Origin: Streptomyces barringtoniae | GTDB lineage: Bacteria; Actinomycetota; Actinomycetes; Streptomycetales; Streptomycetaceae | Length of the DNA: 64,000 nucleotides | Direction of reading: 5' to 3' | NCBI RefSeq assembly: GCF_020819595.1 | Contig: NZ_JAJHNP010000004.1 | Location: 186,001-250,000, forward strand | Shown here: positions 17,659 through 26,496 of the stretch, piece after piece | How the letters are laid out: the number at the start of each line of letters is the position of its first letter | Numbering within the stretch: position 1 is the stretch's first letter | The notes under the pieces: generated by a model | Seen by the model: the letters and a program-made list of their open reading frames with translations, nothing else | Told to the model about the DNA's origin: nothing | Database searches by the model: none | Program-made: the position numbers and the translations under genes

Positions 17659-20466
17659 ATGACAGAGGACCTCTCTCCGGCCGAGCGGTACGCGGCAGCC
17701 CGCAGGCGGGCAGCCGAGCAGGCCACCACGCTCGCGTCCTTCCGCGAGATGTACGACTTCGGCCTCGACCCCTTCCAGATCGAGGCCTGCGAGGCACTCG
17801 AGGCGGGCAAGGGCGTACTGGTGGCCGCCCCCACCGGCTCGGGCAAGACGATCGTGGGCGAGTTCGCCGTCCACCTCGCCCTCACGCAGGGCAAGAAGTG
17901 CTTCTACACGACGCCCATCAAGGCGCTGTCGAACCAGAAGTACGCCGACCTGTGCCGACGCTACGGCACCGGCAAGGTCGGCCTGCTCACCGGCGACAAC
18001 AGCGTGAACTCCGACGCCCCGGTGGTCGTGATGACCACCGAGGTCCTGCGGAACATGCTCTACGCCGGCTCCCAGACCCTCCTCGGCCTCGGCTATGTGG
18101 TCATGGACGAGGTGCACTACCTCTCGGACCGCTTCCGCGGCGCCGTCTGGGAGGAAGTGATCATCCACCTCCCCGAGTCGGTGACCCTGGTGTCACTGTC
18201 CGCGACCGTGTCCAACGCCGAGGAGTTCGGGGACTGGCTGGACACCGTCCGTGGCGACACCGAGGTGATCGTCGCGGAGCACCGGCCCGTGCCGCTGTTC
18301 CAGCACGTCCTCGCCGGGCGGAGGATGTACGACCTGTTCGAGGAGGGCGAGGGCCACAAGAAGGCCGTCAACCCCGACCTGGTCCGCCTCGCCCGGATGG
18401 AGGCGAGCCGGCCGTCGTACCAGGACCGCAGACGCGGCCGCGCGATGCGCGAGGCCGACCGGGAGCGGGAGCGCAGACAGCGCTCGCGGGTGTGGACGCC
18501 GGGCCGGCCCGAGGTCATCGAGCGCCTGGACTCCGAGGGCCTCCTGCCGGCCATCACGTTCATCTTCAGCCGCGCCGCCTGCGAGGCCGCCGTCCAGCAG
18601 TGCCTGTACGCGGGCCTGCGGCTGAACGACGAGGAGGCCCGGGAACAGGTCCGCGCGCTGGTCGAGGAGCGCACCGCGCACATCGCGACGGAGGATCTGC
18701 ACGTCCTCGGGTACTACGAGTGGCTCGAGGGCCTGGAGCGCGGCATCGCCGCCCACCACGCGGGCATGCTGCCGACCTTCAAGGAGGTCGTCGAGGAGCT
18801 GTTCGTACGCGGCCTGGTCAAGGCGGTGTTCGCCACCGAGACCCTCGCGCTCGGCATCAACATGCCCGCCCGCTCGGTGGTGCTGGAGAAGCTCGTCAAG
18901 TGGAACGGCGAGCAGCACGCCGACATCACGCCGGGCGAGTACACCCAGCTCACCGGCCGCGCCGGCCGCCGGGGCATCGACATCGAGGGCCACGCGGTCG
19001 TGCTGTGGCAGCGCGGCATGAGCCCCGAGCACCTCGCCGGCCTCGCGGGCACCCGCACCTATCCGCTGCGCTCCAGCTTCAAGCCGTCGTACAACATGGC
19101 GGTCAACCTGGTCGAGCAGTTCGGGCGGCACCGCAGCCGTGAGCTGCTGGAGACCTCCTTCGCGCAGTTCCAGGCCGACAAGTCGGTCGTCGGGATCTCC
19201 CGCCAGGTGCAGCGCAACGAGGAGGGTCTGGCCGGCTACAAGGCCTCCATGACCTGCCACCTCGGCGACTTCGAGGAGTACGCGCGCCTGCGCCGCGAGC
19301 TGAAGGACCGGGAGACCGAGCTGGCCCGGCAGGGGGCGAACCAGCGGCGGGCCGAGGCGGCCGTGGCGCTGGAGAGGCTCAAGCCGGGCGACGTCATCCA
19401 CGTCCCCACGGGCAAGTACGCCGGCCTGGCCCTGGTGCTGGACCCCGGTCTGCCCGCAGGGCGTTCCAACGGCCACCGCGGCTTCGACCACGTCGACGGT
19501 CCGCGCCCGCTGGTGCTGACCGCCGAGCGTCAGGTCAAGCGGCTGGCGGCGATGGACTTCCCGGTGCCGGTCGAGCCGCTGGACCGGATGCGGATCCCGA
19601 AGTCGTTCAATCCGCGCTCGCCGCAGTCCCGCAGGGACCTCGCCTCCGCGCTGCGCACCAAGGCCGGGCACATCCCGCCGGAGCGGGCCCGCAAGAAGCG
19701 CGCAGAGGCAGCCGACGACCGTGAGATCGCCCGCCTGCGGACCGCGATCCGCGCGCACCCCTGCCATGGCTGCAACGACCGTGAGGACCACGCCCGTTGG
19801 GCCGAGCGGTACCACCGGCTGCTGCGTGACACCTCGCAGCTGGAGCGCCGCATCGAGGGCCGCACGAACACCATCGCGCGGACCTTCGACCGGATCGTGG
19901 CCCTGCTGACCGAGCTGGACTACCTGCGCGGCAACGAGGTCACCGAGCACGGCAAGCGCCTGGCCCGGCTGTACGGCGAACTGGACCTCCTGGCCAGCGA
20001 ATGCCTGCGCGAGCGGGTCTGGGAGGGCCTCGGCCCCGCCGAACTCGCCGCCTGCGTCTCGGCGCTGGTGTACGAGGCACGGGTCGGCGACGACGCGATG
20101 GCGCCCAAGCTGCCCTCGGGCAAGGCGAAGGCCGCGCTCGGCGAGATGGTCCGGATCTGGGGCCGGCTGGACAGTCTGGAGGAGGAGTTCCGGATCAACC
20201 AGACCGAGGGCGTGGGCCAGCGGGAACCGGATCTCGGCTTCGCCTGGGCCGCGTACATGTGGGCCTCGGGCAAGGGGCTCGACGAGGTGCTGCGCGAGGC
20301 GGAGATGCCCGCGGGGGACTTCGTGCGGTGGTGCAAGCAGGTCATCGACGTTCTCGGCCAGATCTCCGCGGCGGCTCCCGTGGAGGGCTCGACCGTGGCC
20401 AAGGCCGCGCGCAAGGCTGTGGAACAGCTGCTGCGGGGGGTTGTCGCCTACTCGTCGGTCGGGTGA
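17659..20466 (+). CDS. helY: Ski2-like DExH RNA helicase HelY
   Basis: This 935-residue protein is a superfamily 2 helicase of the Ski2/Mtr4 type. It has Walker A APTGSGKT (about residue 60), the Walker B-type box DEVH in VVMDEVHYLSDR, motif III SATVSN, motif V LALGINMPARSVV and motif VI QLTGRAGRRGID. A long beta-rich and helical C-terminal part follows, including a DSHCT-type domain (ELDYLRGNEVTEHGKRLARLYGELDLL). Such enzymes remodel structured RNA; the mycobacterial homologue also lies next to tatC. The start is ATG 17659, which begins right after TACGCTCGAAAGCACG. A frame extending back to 17584 would enter the tatC terminator. Confidence 0.93.
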   Translation: MTEDLSPAERYAAARRRAAEQATTLASFREMYDFGLDPFQIEACEALEAGKGVLVAAPTGSGKTIVGEFAVHLALTQGKKCFYTTPIKALSNQKYADLCRRYGTGKVGLLTGDNSVNSDAPVVVMTTEVLRNMLYAGSQTLLGLGYVVMDEVHYLSDRFRGAVWEEVIIHLPESVTLVSLSATVSNAEEFGDWLDTVRGDTEVIVAEHRPVPLFQHVLAGRRMYDLFEEGEGHKKAVNPDLVRLARMEASRPSYQDRRRGRAMREADRERERRQRSRVWTPGRPEVIERLDSEGLLPAITFIFSRAACEAAVQQCLYAGLRLNDEEAREQVRALVEERTAHIATEDLHVLGYYEWLEGLERGIAAHHAGMLPTFKEVVEELFVRGLVKAVFATETLALGINMPARSVVLEKLVKWNGEQHADITPGEYTQLTGRAGRRGIDIEGHAVVLWQRGMSPEHLAGLAGTRTYPLRSSFKPSYNMAVNLVEQFGRHRSRELLETSFAQFQADKSVVGISRQVQRNEEGLAGYKASMTCHLGDFEEYARLRRELKDRETELARQGANQRRAEAAVALERLKPGDVIHVPTGKYAGLALVLDPGLPAGRSNGHRGFDHVDGPRPLVLTAERQVKRLAAMDFPVPVEPLDRMRIPKSFNPRSPQSRRDLASALRTKAGHIPPERARKKRAEAADDREIARLRTAIRAHPCHGCNDREDHARWAERYHRLLRDTSQLERRIEGRTNTIARTFDRIVALLTELDYLRGNEVTEHGKRLARLYGELDLLASECLRERVWEGLGPAELAACVSALVYEARVGDDAMAPKLPSGKAKAALGEMVRIWGRLDSLEEEFRINQTEGVGQREPDLGFAWAAYMWASGKGLDEVLREAEMPAGDFVRWCKQVIDVLGQISAAAPVEGSTVAKAARKAVEQLLRGVVAYSSVG

Positions 20467-20492
20467 TCTCCGGTTCGCCGGAGCGGATGACC

Positions 20493-20516
20493 ATGGGGGC
20501 CCTTTCGGGCCCCCAT
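20493..20516 (+). terminator. Terminator hairpin after helY
   Basis: ATGGGGGCCC (20493-20502) pairs with GGGCCCCCAT (20507-20516) around a TTTC loop, followed by a moderately T-rich stretch. Confidence 0.75.
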
Positions 20517-20808
20517 TCGCTTATCACGGTGAGTCACTTTCGCACGCCCGTACACCGTGACCGAACGTGTTCGAATATGTGCCGAGCGTGCAAATGGAGT
20601 CGAGCGTACTCCTGGGGTACGGGCTATTTCAGGTGCTTGCCGAATATGACACGGCGATGATCCGGTCGGACTAAGCTCGCCCGCGGCGCACCGAGTTGAG
20701 CTGAATTCGTGCGTCTGTTCCCAAACATGCGATAAATCCCGACAGTTCCATGAACCTTCCCCGCAAAAGCTCCCCCGACACCCAGCCGACTCGTCTCAGA
20801 AGGCATCC
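20517..20808. other. Intergenic region upstream of the conservon
   Basis: No gene is visible in these 292 bases, which are AT-richer than their surroundings. They contain an 8-bp inverted repeat TCACGGTG (20524-20531) with CACCGTGA (20553-20560), and a short palindrome CGAAC-GT-GTTCG (20562-20573). Promoters for the conservon should lie here, possibly near TTGCCG (about 20638) or TAAGCT (about 20670), but I cannot define them. Confidence 0.4.
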
Positions 20809-22476
20809 ATGGTGAGTGTTCAGAAGCCTCCCGGTGGCCGTGAACGTCCCTACGCGCGCGTCCTGTTGCCGCCGGCCATACTGATGGCCGCCGCGACCGG
20901 CGCGGCCGTCGCCCTGGGGCCGGCGTCGGCCCGGATCGCCGTCGGCGCGGTCGGGGCCGTGGCCCTGCTGCTGATCCTCGCCACCGGCGGGGAGGCCGCC
21001 CGCCGCGGCCGCAGGCTCCGCGAGGAACAGGCCGAGCACGCCCGTCACAGCGCGTATCTGGAGCACCGGCTCGCCGCCCACGACGATCTGGTCGGGCGCT
21101 TCGCGAGCGACATCATCCCCCACGGCCATCTGCGGCTGCGGGCCGGAGAACCGCTGCGCGACGTGATGGTCAACGGCTACGACGTCGACCCCGAACTGCG
21201 CAGCCTGCCCGACTCCTACCGGGAGATGTTCCGCGCCGCGATGCGCGGCGCCGACCGTGAGATCAACATGCGCGACGCCACCGAGCGCTCCTTCGTGAGC
21301 ATCGCCCGTCGCGTCCAGGCCATCGTCCACCAGCAGTCCAACGAACTGCGGGAGATGGAGGAGGACCACGGCCGCAACCCCGAGGTCTTCGACGACCTGC
21401 TGCGTATCGACCACGGCACCTCGCTGATCGGCCGGCTCGCCGACACCATCTCCGTCCTCGGTGGCGGCCGCCCCGGCCGCCAGTGGCCGCTGCCGGTCTC
21501 CCTCTACAGCACGCTGCGCGGTGCCATGTCGCGCATCCTGGAGTACCGCCGCATCCAGCTGAACTCCATCGTCAACATCAACATCAAGGGCACCTCCGTC
21601 GAGCCGGTCATCCACGCCGCCGCCGAGCTCTTCGACAACGCCACCCGCTACTCGCCCCCCACGGCCAAGGTGCACGTCACCGCCACCGAGGTGCAGACCG
21701 GCATCGCCATCGAGATCGAGGACGCCGGCGTCAGCCTCAGCGAGGAGTCCCGCGCCCGCATCGAGAAGATGATCGAGGACGCCAAGAACCTCGACGACGC
21801 CCACAACCTGGGCGAGAACCCGCGCCTCGGCCTCGCCGTGGTCGGCCGCCTGTGCAAGATGTTCGACATGGAGGTCTCGCTGCGGGCCTCCGCCTACGGC
21901 GGTTGCCGCGCGATCCTCATCGTCCCGCGCGTGATGACGACCACCGAGCCCGGTGTCGGCGCCGCTCACGGCATCGGCGCCACCGGCACGCCGATCCCCG
22001 CGCTCGGCGCGGTCGAGGGCCCCAAGCGCCCGCCGAAGCGGCGCCGCCCCACCAGCCCCAAGATCCCGGCCGGGATCTCCATGGAGGACGACGTCCCGGT
22101 GGTCACCGAGTGGACGGCGGGCGGTCTGCCGCAGCGCCGCAGCCGGATGAAGACCCCGATCAGCCAGCGCTTCGCCGAGCAGGCCGAGGTCGAGCAGGCC
22201 GAACGCGAGGGCAGGCCCACCGTCTGGTCGCAGCCCAAGCCCGAACGGCAGCCCGAGATGGACCCCCAGCGCAAGAAGCTCATGGAGCGGCCGATCGGCC
22301 AGGGGATCGAGGACTTCTGGAACGGCCTGCGCAAGGGCATGCCCGAGGGCGCCACCGGGCCGGAACTGACCGACTTCACGAGGCACCCGGAAAAGTACGT
22401 GCACTTGCTCAACGACTACGCGGACGAGCCCGTCGAGGGCACCACCGAGGCCGACGACGAGGGGGACCGAAAGTGA
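20809..22476 (+). CDS. cvnA9: Conservon protein CvnA (sensor histidine kinase-like, RarA type)
   Basis: CvnA is the membrane sensor of a conservon, a four-gene unit of which Streptomyces carries many copies. The 555 residues begin with two hydrophobic segments (about 20-60), followed by a cytosolic helical linker without an obvious phospho-accepting histidine box. A HATPase_c domain has the N box ELFDNATRYSPP (about 270) and a G-type box NPRLGLAVVGRLC, and a long proline- and charge-rich tail ends the protein. It should associate with CvnB, CvnC and the GTPase CvnD at the membrane. It starts at ATG 20809 with AGAAGG upstream; its stop overlaps the cvnB start. The set matches what I recall of rarABCDE (cvn9), which affects aerial growth. 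Confidence 0.93.
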   Translation: MVSVQKPPGGRERPYARVLLPPAILMAAATGAAVALGPASARIAVGAVGAVALLLILATGGEAARRGRRLREEQAEHARHSAYLEHRLAAHDDLVGRFASDIIPHGHLRLRAGEPLRDVMVNGYDVDPELRSLPDSYREMFRAAMRGADREINMRDATERSFVSIARRVQAIVHQQSNELREMEEDHGRNPEVFDDLLRIDHGTSLIGRLADTISVLGGGRPGRQWPLPVSLYSTLRGAMSRILEYRRIQLNSIVNINIKGTSVEPVIHAAAELFDNATRYSPPTAKVHVTATEVQTGIAIEIEDAGVSLSEESRARIEKMIEDAKNLDDAHNLGENPRLGLAVVGRLCKMFDMEVSLRASAYGGCRAILIVPRVMTTTEPGVGAAHGIGATGTPIPALGAVEGPKRPPKRRRPTSPKIPAGISMEDDVPVVTEWTAGGLPQRRSRMKTPISQRFAEQAEVEQAEREGRPTVWSQPKPERQPEMDPQRKKLMERPIGQGIEDFWNGLRKGMPEGATGPELTDFTRHPEKYVHLLNDYADEPVEGTTEADDEGDRK

Positions 22477-22877
22477 TCCAGCAGCGAGGCAACATCGACT
22501 GGATGCTCAAGCAGCTCAACGACGGCGTGCCGGGCATCGAGATGATCGTGGTCCTCTCCGCGGACGGACTGCGCATCGCCCGCTACGGCGGCGATCCCGA
22601 CGCCGCCGACCGCGTGGCCGCCGCCTGCGCGGGCGTGCAGAGCCTGGCCGGCGCCATCATCAAGGAACTCCCCGGCGCCGGCGACATGCAGGTCGTCGTC
22701 TTCGAGATCGACGGCGGCTACTTCTACCTGATGAACGCCGGCGACAACGCCTTCCTCGCCGTACTCGCCGACGTCACCTGCGAGCCGGGCCGGATGAGCG
22801 GCATGATGCGCGACCTCGTCGTCCGGATCGGCGCCCATCTCACCAGTCCGCCCCGGCGGAACGGGCAGAGCGTATGA
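22473..22877 (+). CDS. cvnB9: Conservon protein CvnB (roadblock/LC7 domain)
   Basis: The 134-residue protein is a single roadblock/LC7 domain (about residues 8-100) beginning DWMLKQLNDGVPGIEMIVVLSADGLRIA, with the characteristic strands QVVVFEIDGGYFYLM and AFLAVLAD. Roadblock proteins dimerise and modulate small GTPases; here the partner should be CvnD. The GTG start overlaps the last four bases of cvnA, so the genes are translationally coupled. An upstream longer frame is just an out-of-phase reading of cvnA. Confidence 0.95.
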   Translation: MIQQRGNIDWMLKQLNDGVPGIEMIVVLSADGLRIARYGGDPDAADRVAAACAGVQSLAGAIIKELPGAGDMQVVVFEIDGGYFYLMNAGDNAFLAVLADVTCEPGRMSGMMRDLVVRIGAHLTSPPRRNGQSV

Positions 22878-23302
22878 CTCCTCCACGACGCAAACGGCGC
22901 GAGCCGAAGCCCCCGCCGCCTCCGCAGCCGCAGCCGCAGCCACCGGCGCCCGAGCCGGCGGACGGCGAGGCCGAGCCGAAGAACCCCGAACGGCTCTACA
23001 CCGTCGCCGGATCCGAGGACGGCGCACGCGCCGAACTCGACCTCGTGACGTTAATCGTGGCGCGCGACGCGCCCCAGATGGCCGCCTCACCGGAGCAGGC
23101 CGCGGTCCTGCGGCTCTGTGCCAACCCCCTGTCCGTGGCCGAGCTCTCGGCCTATCTGAACCTGCCGTTCAGCGCGATGACAGTCCTGATCACCGAGCTG
23201 ATCACGGCCGAACTGGTGCAGGTGCGCGCCCCGATCGTCCGCCGGGCGCTCCCCGACCGTTCACTCCTCGAAGCGGTGATGCATGGACTTCAACGGCTCT
23301 GA
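22874..23302 (+). CDS. cvnC9: Conservon protein CvnC (DUF742) with a TTA codon
   Basis: The 142-residue protein has a basic and proline-rich N terminus (about 1-40) and a DUF742 domain with AVLRLCANPLSVAELSAYLNLPFSAMTVLITEL, a winged-helix-like pattern. CvnC completes the CvnA-D complex. The ATG start overlaps the cvnB stop by four bases, and its 3' end overlaps cvnD by 20 bases. Codon 60 (23051-23053) is TTA, which in Streptomyces is read only by the bldA tRNA, so full expression of this gene and perhaps of cvnD should await bldA activity. Confidence 0.94.
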   Translation: MTPPRRKRREPKPPPPPQPQPQPPAPEPADGEAEPKNPERLYTVAGSEDGARAELDLVTLIVARDAPQMAASPEQAAVLRLCANPLSVAELSAYLNLPFSAMTVLITELITAELVQVRAPIVRRALPDRSLLEAVMHGLQRL

Positions 23303-23903
23303 CACCATCCCCGGACCACGCACCGAGGATCATCTGCCGCACACGGCCGAGACCGCGGTGAAGATCGTGATCGTGGGCGGCTTCGGCGTCGGCAAGACCA
23401 CCATGGTCGGTTCCGTCAGCGACATCAGGCCGCTGACCACCGAGGAGACCATGACCCAGGCCGGCATCGGCGTGGACGACAACTACGGTTCCGAATCCAA
23501 GACGGCCACCACCGTGGCCATGGACTTCGGCCGCATCAGCATCACCGAGAAGCTGGTGCTCTACCTCTTCGGCACCCCCGGCCAGGAACGCTTCTGGTTC
23601 CTGTGGAACGGGCTGTTCGAGGGCGCGCTCGGCGCGGTCGTCCTCGTCGACACCCGGCGCCTGGAGGTCAGCTTCGACGTCATGGGCCGACTGGAGGAGC
23701 GCGGCGTGCCCTTCGTCGTCGCCATCAACTCCTTCCCTGACGCGCCCCGTTACCCCGTCGAGGAACTGCGCACCGCACTCGACCTGACCCCCGAGATCCC
23801 GATCATGGATTGCGACGTACGCCGCCGGGCCTCCAGCAAGGACGTGCTGATGACCCTGATGCGCTTCCTGCACTCGATCGCCCTGTCCCGCGCCCTCGTC
23901 TGA
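23283..23903 (+). CDS. cvnD9: Conservon GTPase CvnD
   Basis: CvnD is a Ras-like small GTPase of the MglA-related type. The 206-residue protein has a P-loop GGFGVGKTT at about 32-40, a switch region with TTEETMTQAG, and a switch II FGTPGQERFWFLW, where a Gln is present next to Gly as in Ras. The guanine-specificity motif is AINSF rather than NKxD, as usual for conservon GTPases. It starts at ATG 23283 inside the end of cvnC. It should switch the complex between GTP and GDP states, linked to the membrane sensor. Confidence 0.95.
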   Translation: MDFNGSDTIPGPRTEDHLPHTAETAVKIVIVGGFGVGKTTMVGSVSDIRPLTTEETMTQAGIGVDDNYGSESKTATTVAMDFGRISITEKLVLYLFGTPGQERFWFLWNGLFEGALGAVVLVDTRRLEVSFDVMGRLEERGVPFVVAINSFPDAPRYPVEELRTALDLTPEIPIMDCDVRRRASSKDVLMTLMRFLHSIALSRALV

Positions 23904-23948
23904 TCCCCCGCCGACCGATCCCCTCCCCTTTCGTTCCGGAGCGACACC

Positions 23949-25436
23949 GTGACGTCTGAACCCTCCTCCCTGACCGACACAGACCCCAACGCCGGACCGC
24001 CGCCGGGCTGCCCCGCGCACCGACCGGGCCCCGGCGGACTGCACAGGCTCTACGGCCCCGACGCGGAGGACTTGGGCGGCCTCTACGAGCGGCTGCGGGA
24101 CCAGCACGGCCCCGTGGCACCCGTGCTGCTGCACGACGACGTACCGATGTGGGTGGTCCTCGGGCACGCCGAGAACCAGCAACTGGTGCGCAGCCCCTCC
24201 GTGTACACCCGCGACAGCCGGGTCTGGACCCCGCTGGTGGAGGGCATGGTCAAGCCCGACCACCCGCTGATGCCGCACATCGCCTGGCAGCCGATCTGCT
24301 CGCACGCCGAGGGCGACGAGCACCAGCGGCTGCGCGCGGCGGTCACCGCTGCCATGGGGACCATCGACCACCGCACCGTGCGCCGCCACATCGGCCGCCA
24401 CACCCAGGGCCTGGTCAACAGCTTCTGCGAACGCGGCCGGGCCGACCTGGTCTCCCAGTTCGCCGAGCATCTGCCGATGGCCGTCATGTGCGAGATCCTC
24501 GGCATGCCCGAGGAGTACAACGACCGGATGGTGCAGGCCGCCCGGGACGCCCTGAAGGGCACCGAGACCGCCATCCAGAGCCATGCCTACGTCATGGACG
24601 CGCTGAACCGGCTCACCACCCGGCGCCGCGCCCGGCCCGAGGAGGACTTCACCAGTCACCTCATCACCCACCCGGCCGGGCTCAGCGACGACGAGGTCCG
24701 CGAACACCTGCGGCTCGTCCTCTTCGCGGCCTACGAGGCCACCGCGAACCTCCTGGCCAACGCGCTGCGCATGGTCCTCACCGAGCCGGGTTTCCGCGCC
24801 CAGCTCAACGGCGGCCAGATGACCGTGCCGGAGGCGATCGAGCAGTCCCTGTGGGACGAGCCGCCGTTCAGCACCGTCCTCGGCTACTACGCCAAGCAGG
24901 ACACCGAGCTGGGCGGGCAGCGCATCCGCAAGGGCGACGGCCTGCTCTTCGCGCCCGCGCCGGGCAACCTCGACCCGCGCATCCGCCCCGACCTGTCCGC
25001 GAGCATGCAGGGCAACCGCTCCCACCTCGCCTTCGGCGGCGGCCCGCACGAGTGCCCCGGCCAGGACATCGGCCGCGCCATCGCCGACGTCGGCGTGGAC
25101 GCGCTGCTGATCCGGCTGTCTGACATCCAACTCGACTGTGCCGAGGAGGAGTTGCGCTGGCGTGCGTCCATCGCCTCCCGGCACCTGGTGTCACTGCCCG
25201 TGCGCTTCGAGCCCAAGCCGCAGCAGGACGTCAACGTCCTGCCGAGGCCCGTGCCCCTGCCGCCGCAGCGCACCTGGCAGCCCGGCACCCCGGGCCCCGA
25301 CCGGCCCGCGGTCGCCGAGCCCCGCCCCGCCACCCCCCGTCCGGTCACGCCCGAGCCCCACCCCACGGCTCCGCAGCCGGCGGCGCGCCGCCGGGGCGTC
25401 TGGCGGCGGTTGCTCAACTGGTGGCGCGGGGAGTAA
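23949..25436 (+). CDS. cvnE9: Conservon cytochrome P450 lacking ExxR (CYP157-like, RarE type)
   Basis: The 495-residue protein has a P450 fold with the heme loop FGGGPHECPGQD (Cys369 as heme ligand) and an I-helix AAYEATAN that departs from the usual AGxET/D-T. The K-helix reads EQSLW (298-302) where almost all P450s have ExxR. This matches what I recall for the CYP157 family, reported to lack ExxR. The last 90 residues are an added proline-rich tail ending in a basic, Trp-rich segment (WRRLLNWWRGE) that could bind membrane. It starts at GTG 23949. The substrate is unknown, and the enzyme may have unusual chemistry or none. Confidence 0.92.
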   Translation: MTSEPSSLTDTDPNAGPPPGCPAHRPGPGGLHRLYGPDAEDLGGLYERLRDQHGPVAPVLLHDDVPMWVVLGHAENQQLVRSPSVYTRDSRVWTPLVEGMVKPDHPLMPHIAWQPICSHAEGDEHQRLRAAVTAAMGTIDHRTVRRHIGRHTQGLVNSFCERGRADLVSQFAEHLPMAVMCEILGMPEEYNDRMVQAARDALKGTETAIQSHAYVMDALNRLTTRRRARPEEDFTSHLITHPAGLSDDEVREHLRLVLFAAYEATANLLANALRMVLTEPGFRAQLNGGQMTVPEAIEQSLWDEPPFSTVLGYYAKQDTELGGQRIRKGDGLLFAPAPGNLDPRIRPDLSASMQGNRSHLAFGGGPHECPGQDIGRAIADVGVDALLIRLSDIQLDCAEEELRWRASIASRHLVSLPVRFEPKPQQDVNVLPRPVPLPPQRTWQPGTPGPDRPAVAEPRPATPRPVTPEPHPTAPQPAARRRGVWRRLLNWWRGE

Positions 25437-25480
25437 CCGCACCCGGAGGACGGCCCGTCGCGGCTCACCCGGCGGAGCGC

Positions 25481-26431
25481 TCAGCCCCGGCCCGCCCAGC
25501 CGTCGTACGACTCCCAGGCCTGGAGCACGCGTCCGCTGACGAACGTGTGTTCCACGCCGGTGACCGGATCGGTGAACTCCAGCCTGCGGGCAAGCAGTTG
25601 CAGCGGGCGCCGGAAGTCGCCGGCCGGCACCGGGGCGGTCACCTCCGGATACAGAGGGTCGCCGAGGATGGGCACGCCGAGCGCGCTGAGATGAACCCGC
25701 AGCTGATGGGTCTGCCCGGTCGCCGGGACGAGCCGGTACCGGGCGAGCCCGCCGCGCCGCCCGGCCGACTCGACGTACGTCTCGGCGTTCGACTCGCCCT
25801 GGACCTCCCGGGCCGCCTGCACGCCGCGCTCCTTCACGATCCGGCTGCGCACGGTCCGGGGCAGGGCGAGCGAGGGGTCGTACGGCGCGATCGCCTCGTA
25901 CTCCTTGCGCACCCGCCGGTCCCGGAACAGCGTCTGGTACGCCCCGCGCTCCTCGGGCCGCACGATGAACAGCACCAGCCCCGCCGTCAGCCGGTCCAGG
26001 CGGTGCGCGGCGCTCAGCGTCGGGATGCCCAGCTCGCGCCGCAGCCGGGCCAGCGCGGTCTCGGTCACATGGCTGCCTCGCGGGGTCGTGGCGAGGAAGT
26101 GCGGCTTGTCGGCGACGACGATGTGCGCGTCCCGGTGGACGACCTCCACCGGGAACGGCACCGGGACCTCGGCGGGCAGCTCGCGATGGAACCACACGAA
26201 CATCCCCGGCTCGTACGGCGCGTCCGGCGCCACCGCGTGCCCGTCGGCGCCGACGATCAGCCCGGAGTCGAGCATCTGCTCGACCATGCCGGGCGCGGCC
26301 CCCGTCAGCCGCTCCACCAGATGCTCGCGCACCGTGGCCCACGTCCCGCCGTACGGCAGCCGCACCCGCACGGGGTCGACCCCGTTGCGCTGGGGGAGCG
26401 GGGCAGGCGGGGGTGGTGTACGGCGTCTCAT
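25481..26431 (-). CDS. RluA-family pseudouridine synthase
   Basis: The 316-residue protein should convert uridine to pseudouridine in rRNA or tRNA. It has the catalytic HRLDRLTAG motif with the essential Asp, preceded by DAHIVVADKPHFLAT, and the later QLRVHLSALGVPILGDPLY block of the RluA type. A short N-terminal segment with GGTWATVREHLVERL is an S4-like or related RNA-binding region. I chose ATG 26431; a TTG three codons upstream is possible. It is convergent with the conservon P450 and divergent from the broken acetyltransferase gene. The target uridine is not predictable. Confidence 0.9.
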   Translation of the reverse strand: MRRRTPPPPAPLPQRNGVDPVRVRLPYGGTWATVREHLVERLTGAAPGMVEQMLDSGLIVGADGHAVAPDAPYEPGMFVWFHRELPAEVPVPFPVEVVHRDAHIVVADKPHFLATTPRGSHVTETALARLRRELGIPTLSAAHRLDRLTAGLVLFIVRPEERGAYQTLFRDRRVRKEYEAIAPYDPSLALPRTVRSRIVKERGVQAAREVQGESNAETYVESAGRRGGLARYRLVPATGQTHQLRVHLSALGVPILGDPLYPEVTAPVPAGDFRRPLQLLARRLEFTDPVTGVEHTFVSGRVLQAWESYDGWAGRG

Positions 26432-26496
26432 CGGGGTCAAGGGTACGAGGCGGAAACCGGTGGGCGGGCGGCCGTGCGGTGGGCAGGATGTGGATC

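Noticed and set aside
20562..20573. CGAAC-GT-GTTCG as a LexA (SOS) box
   Set aside because: The actinobacterial box needs four bases between half-sites; here there are two, so I do not call it.
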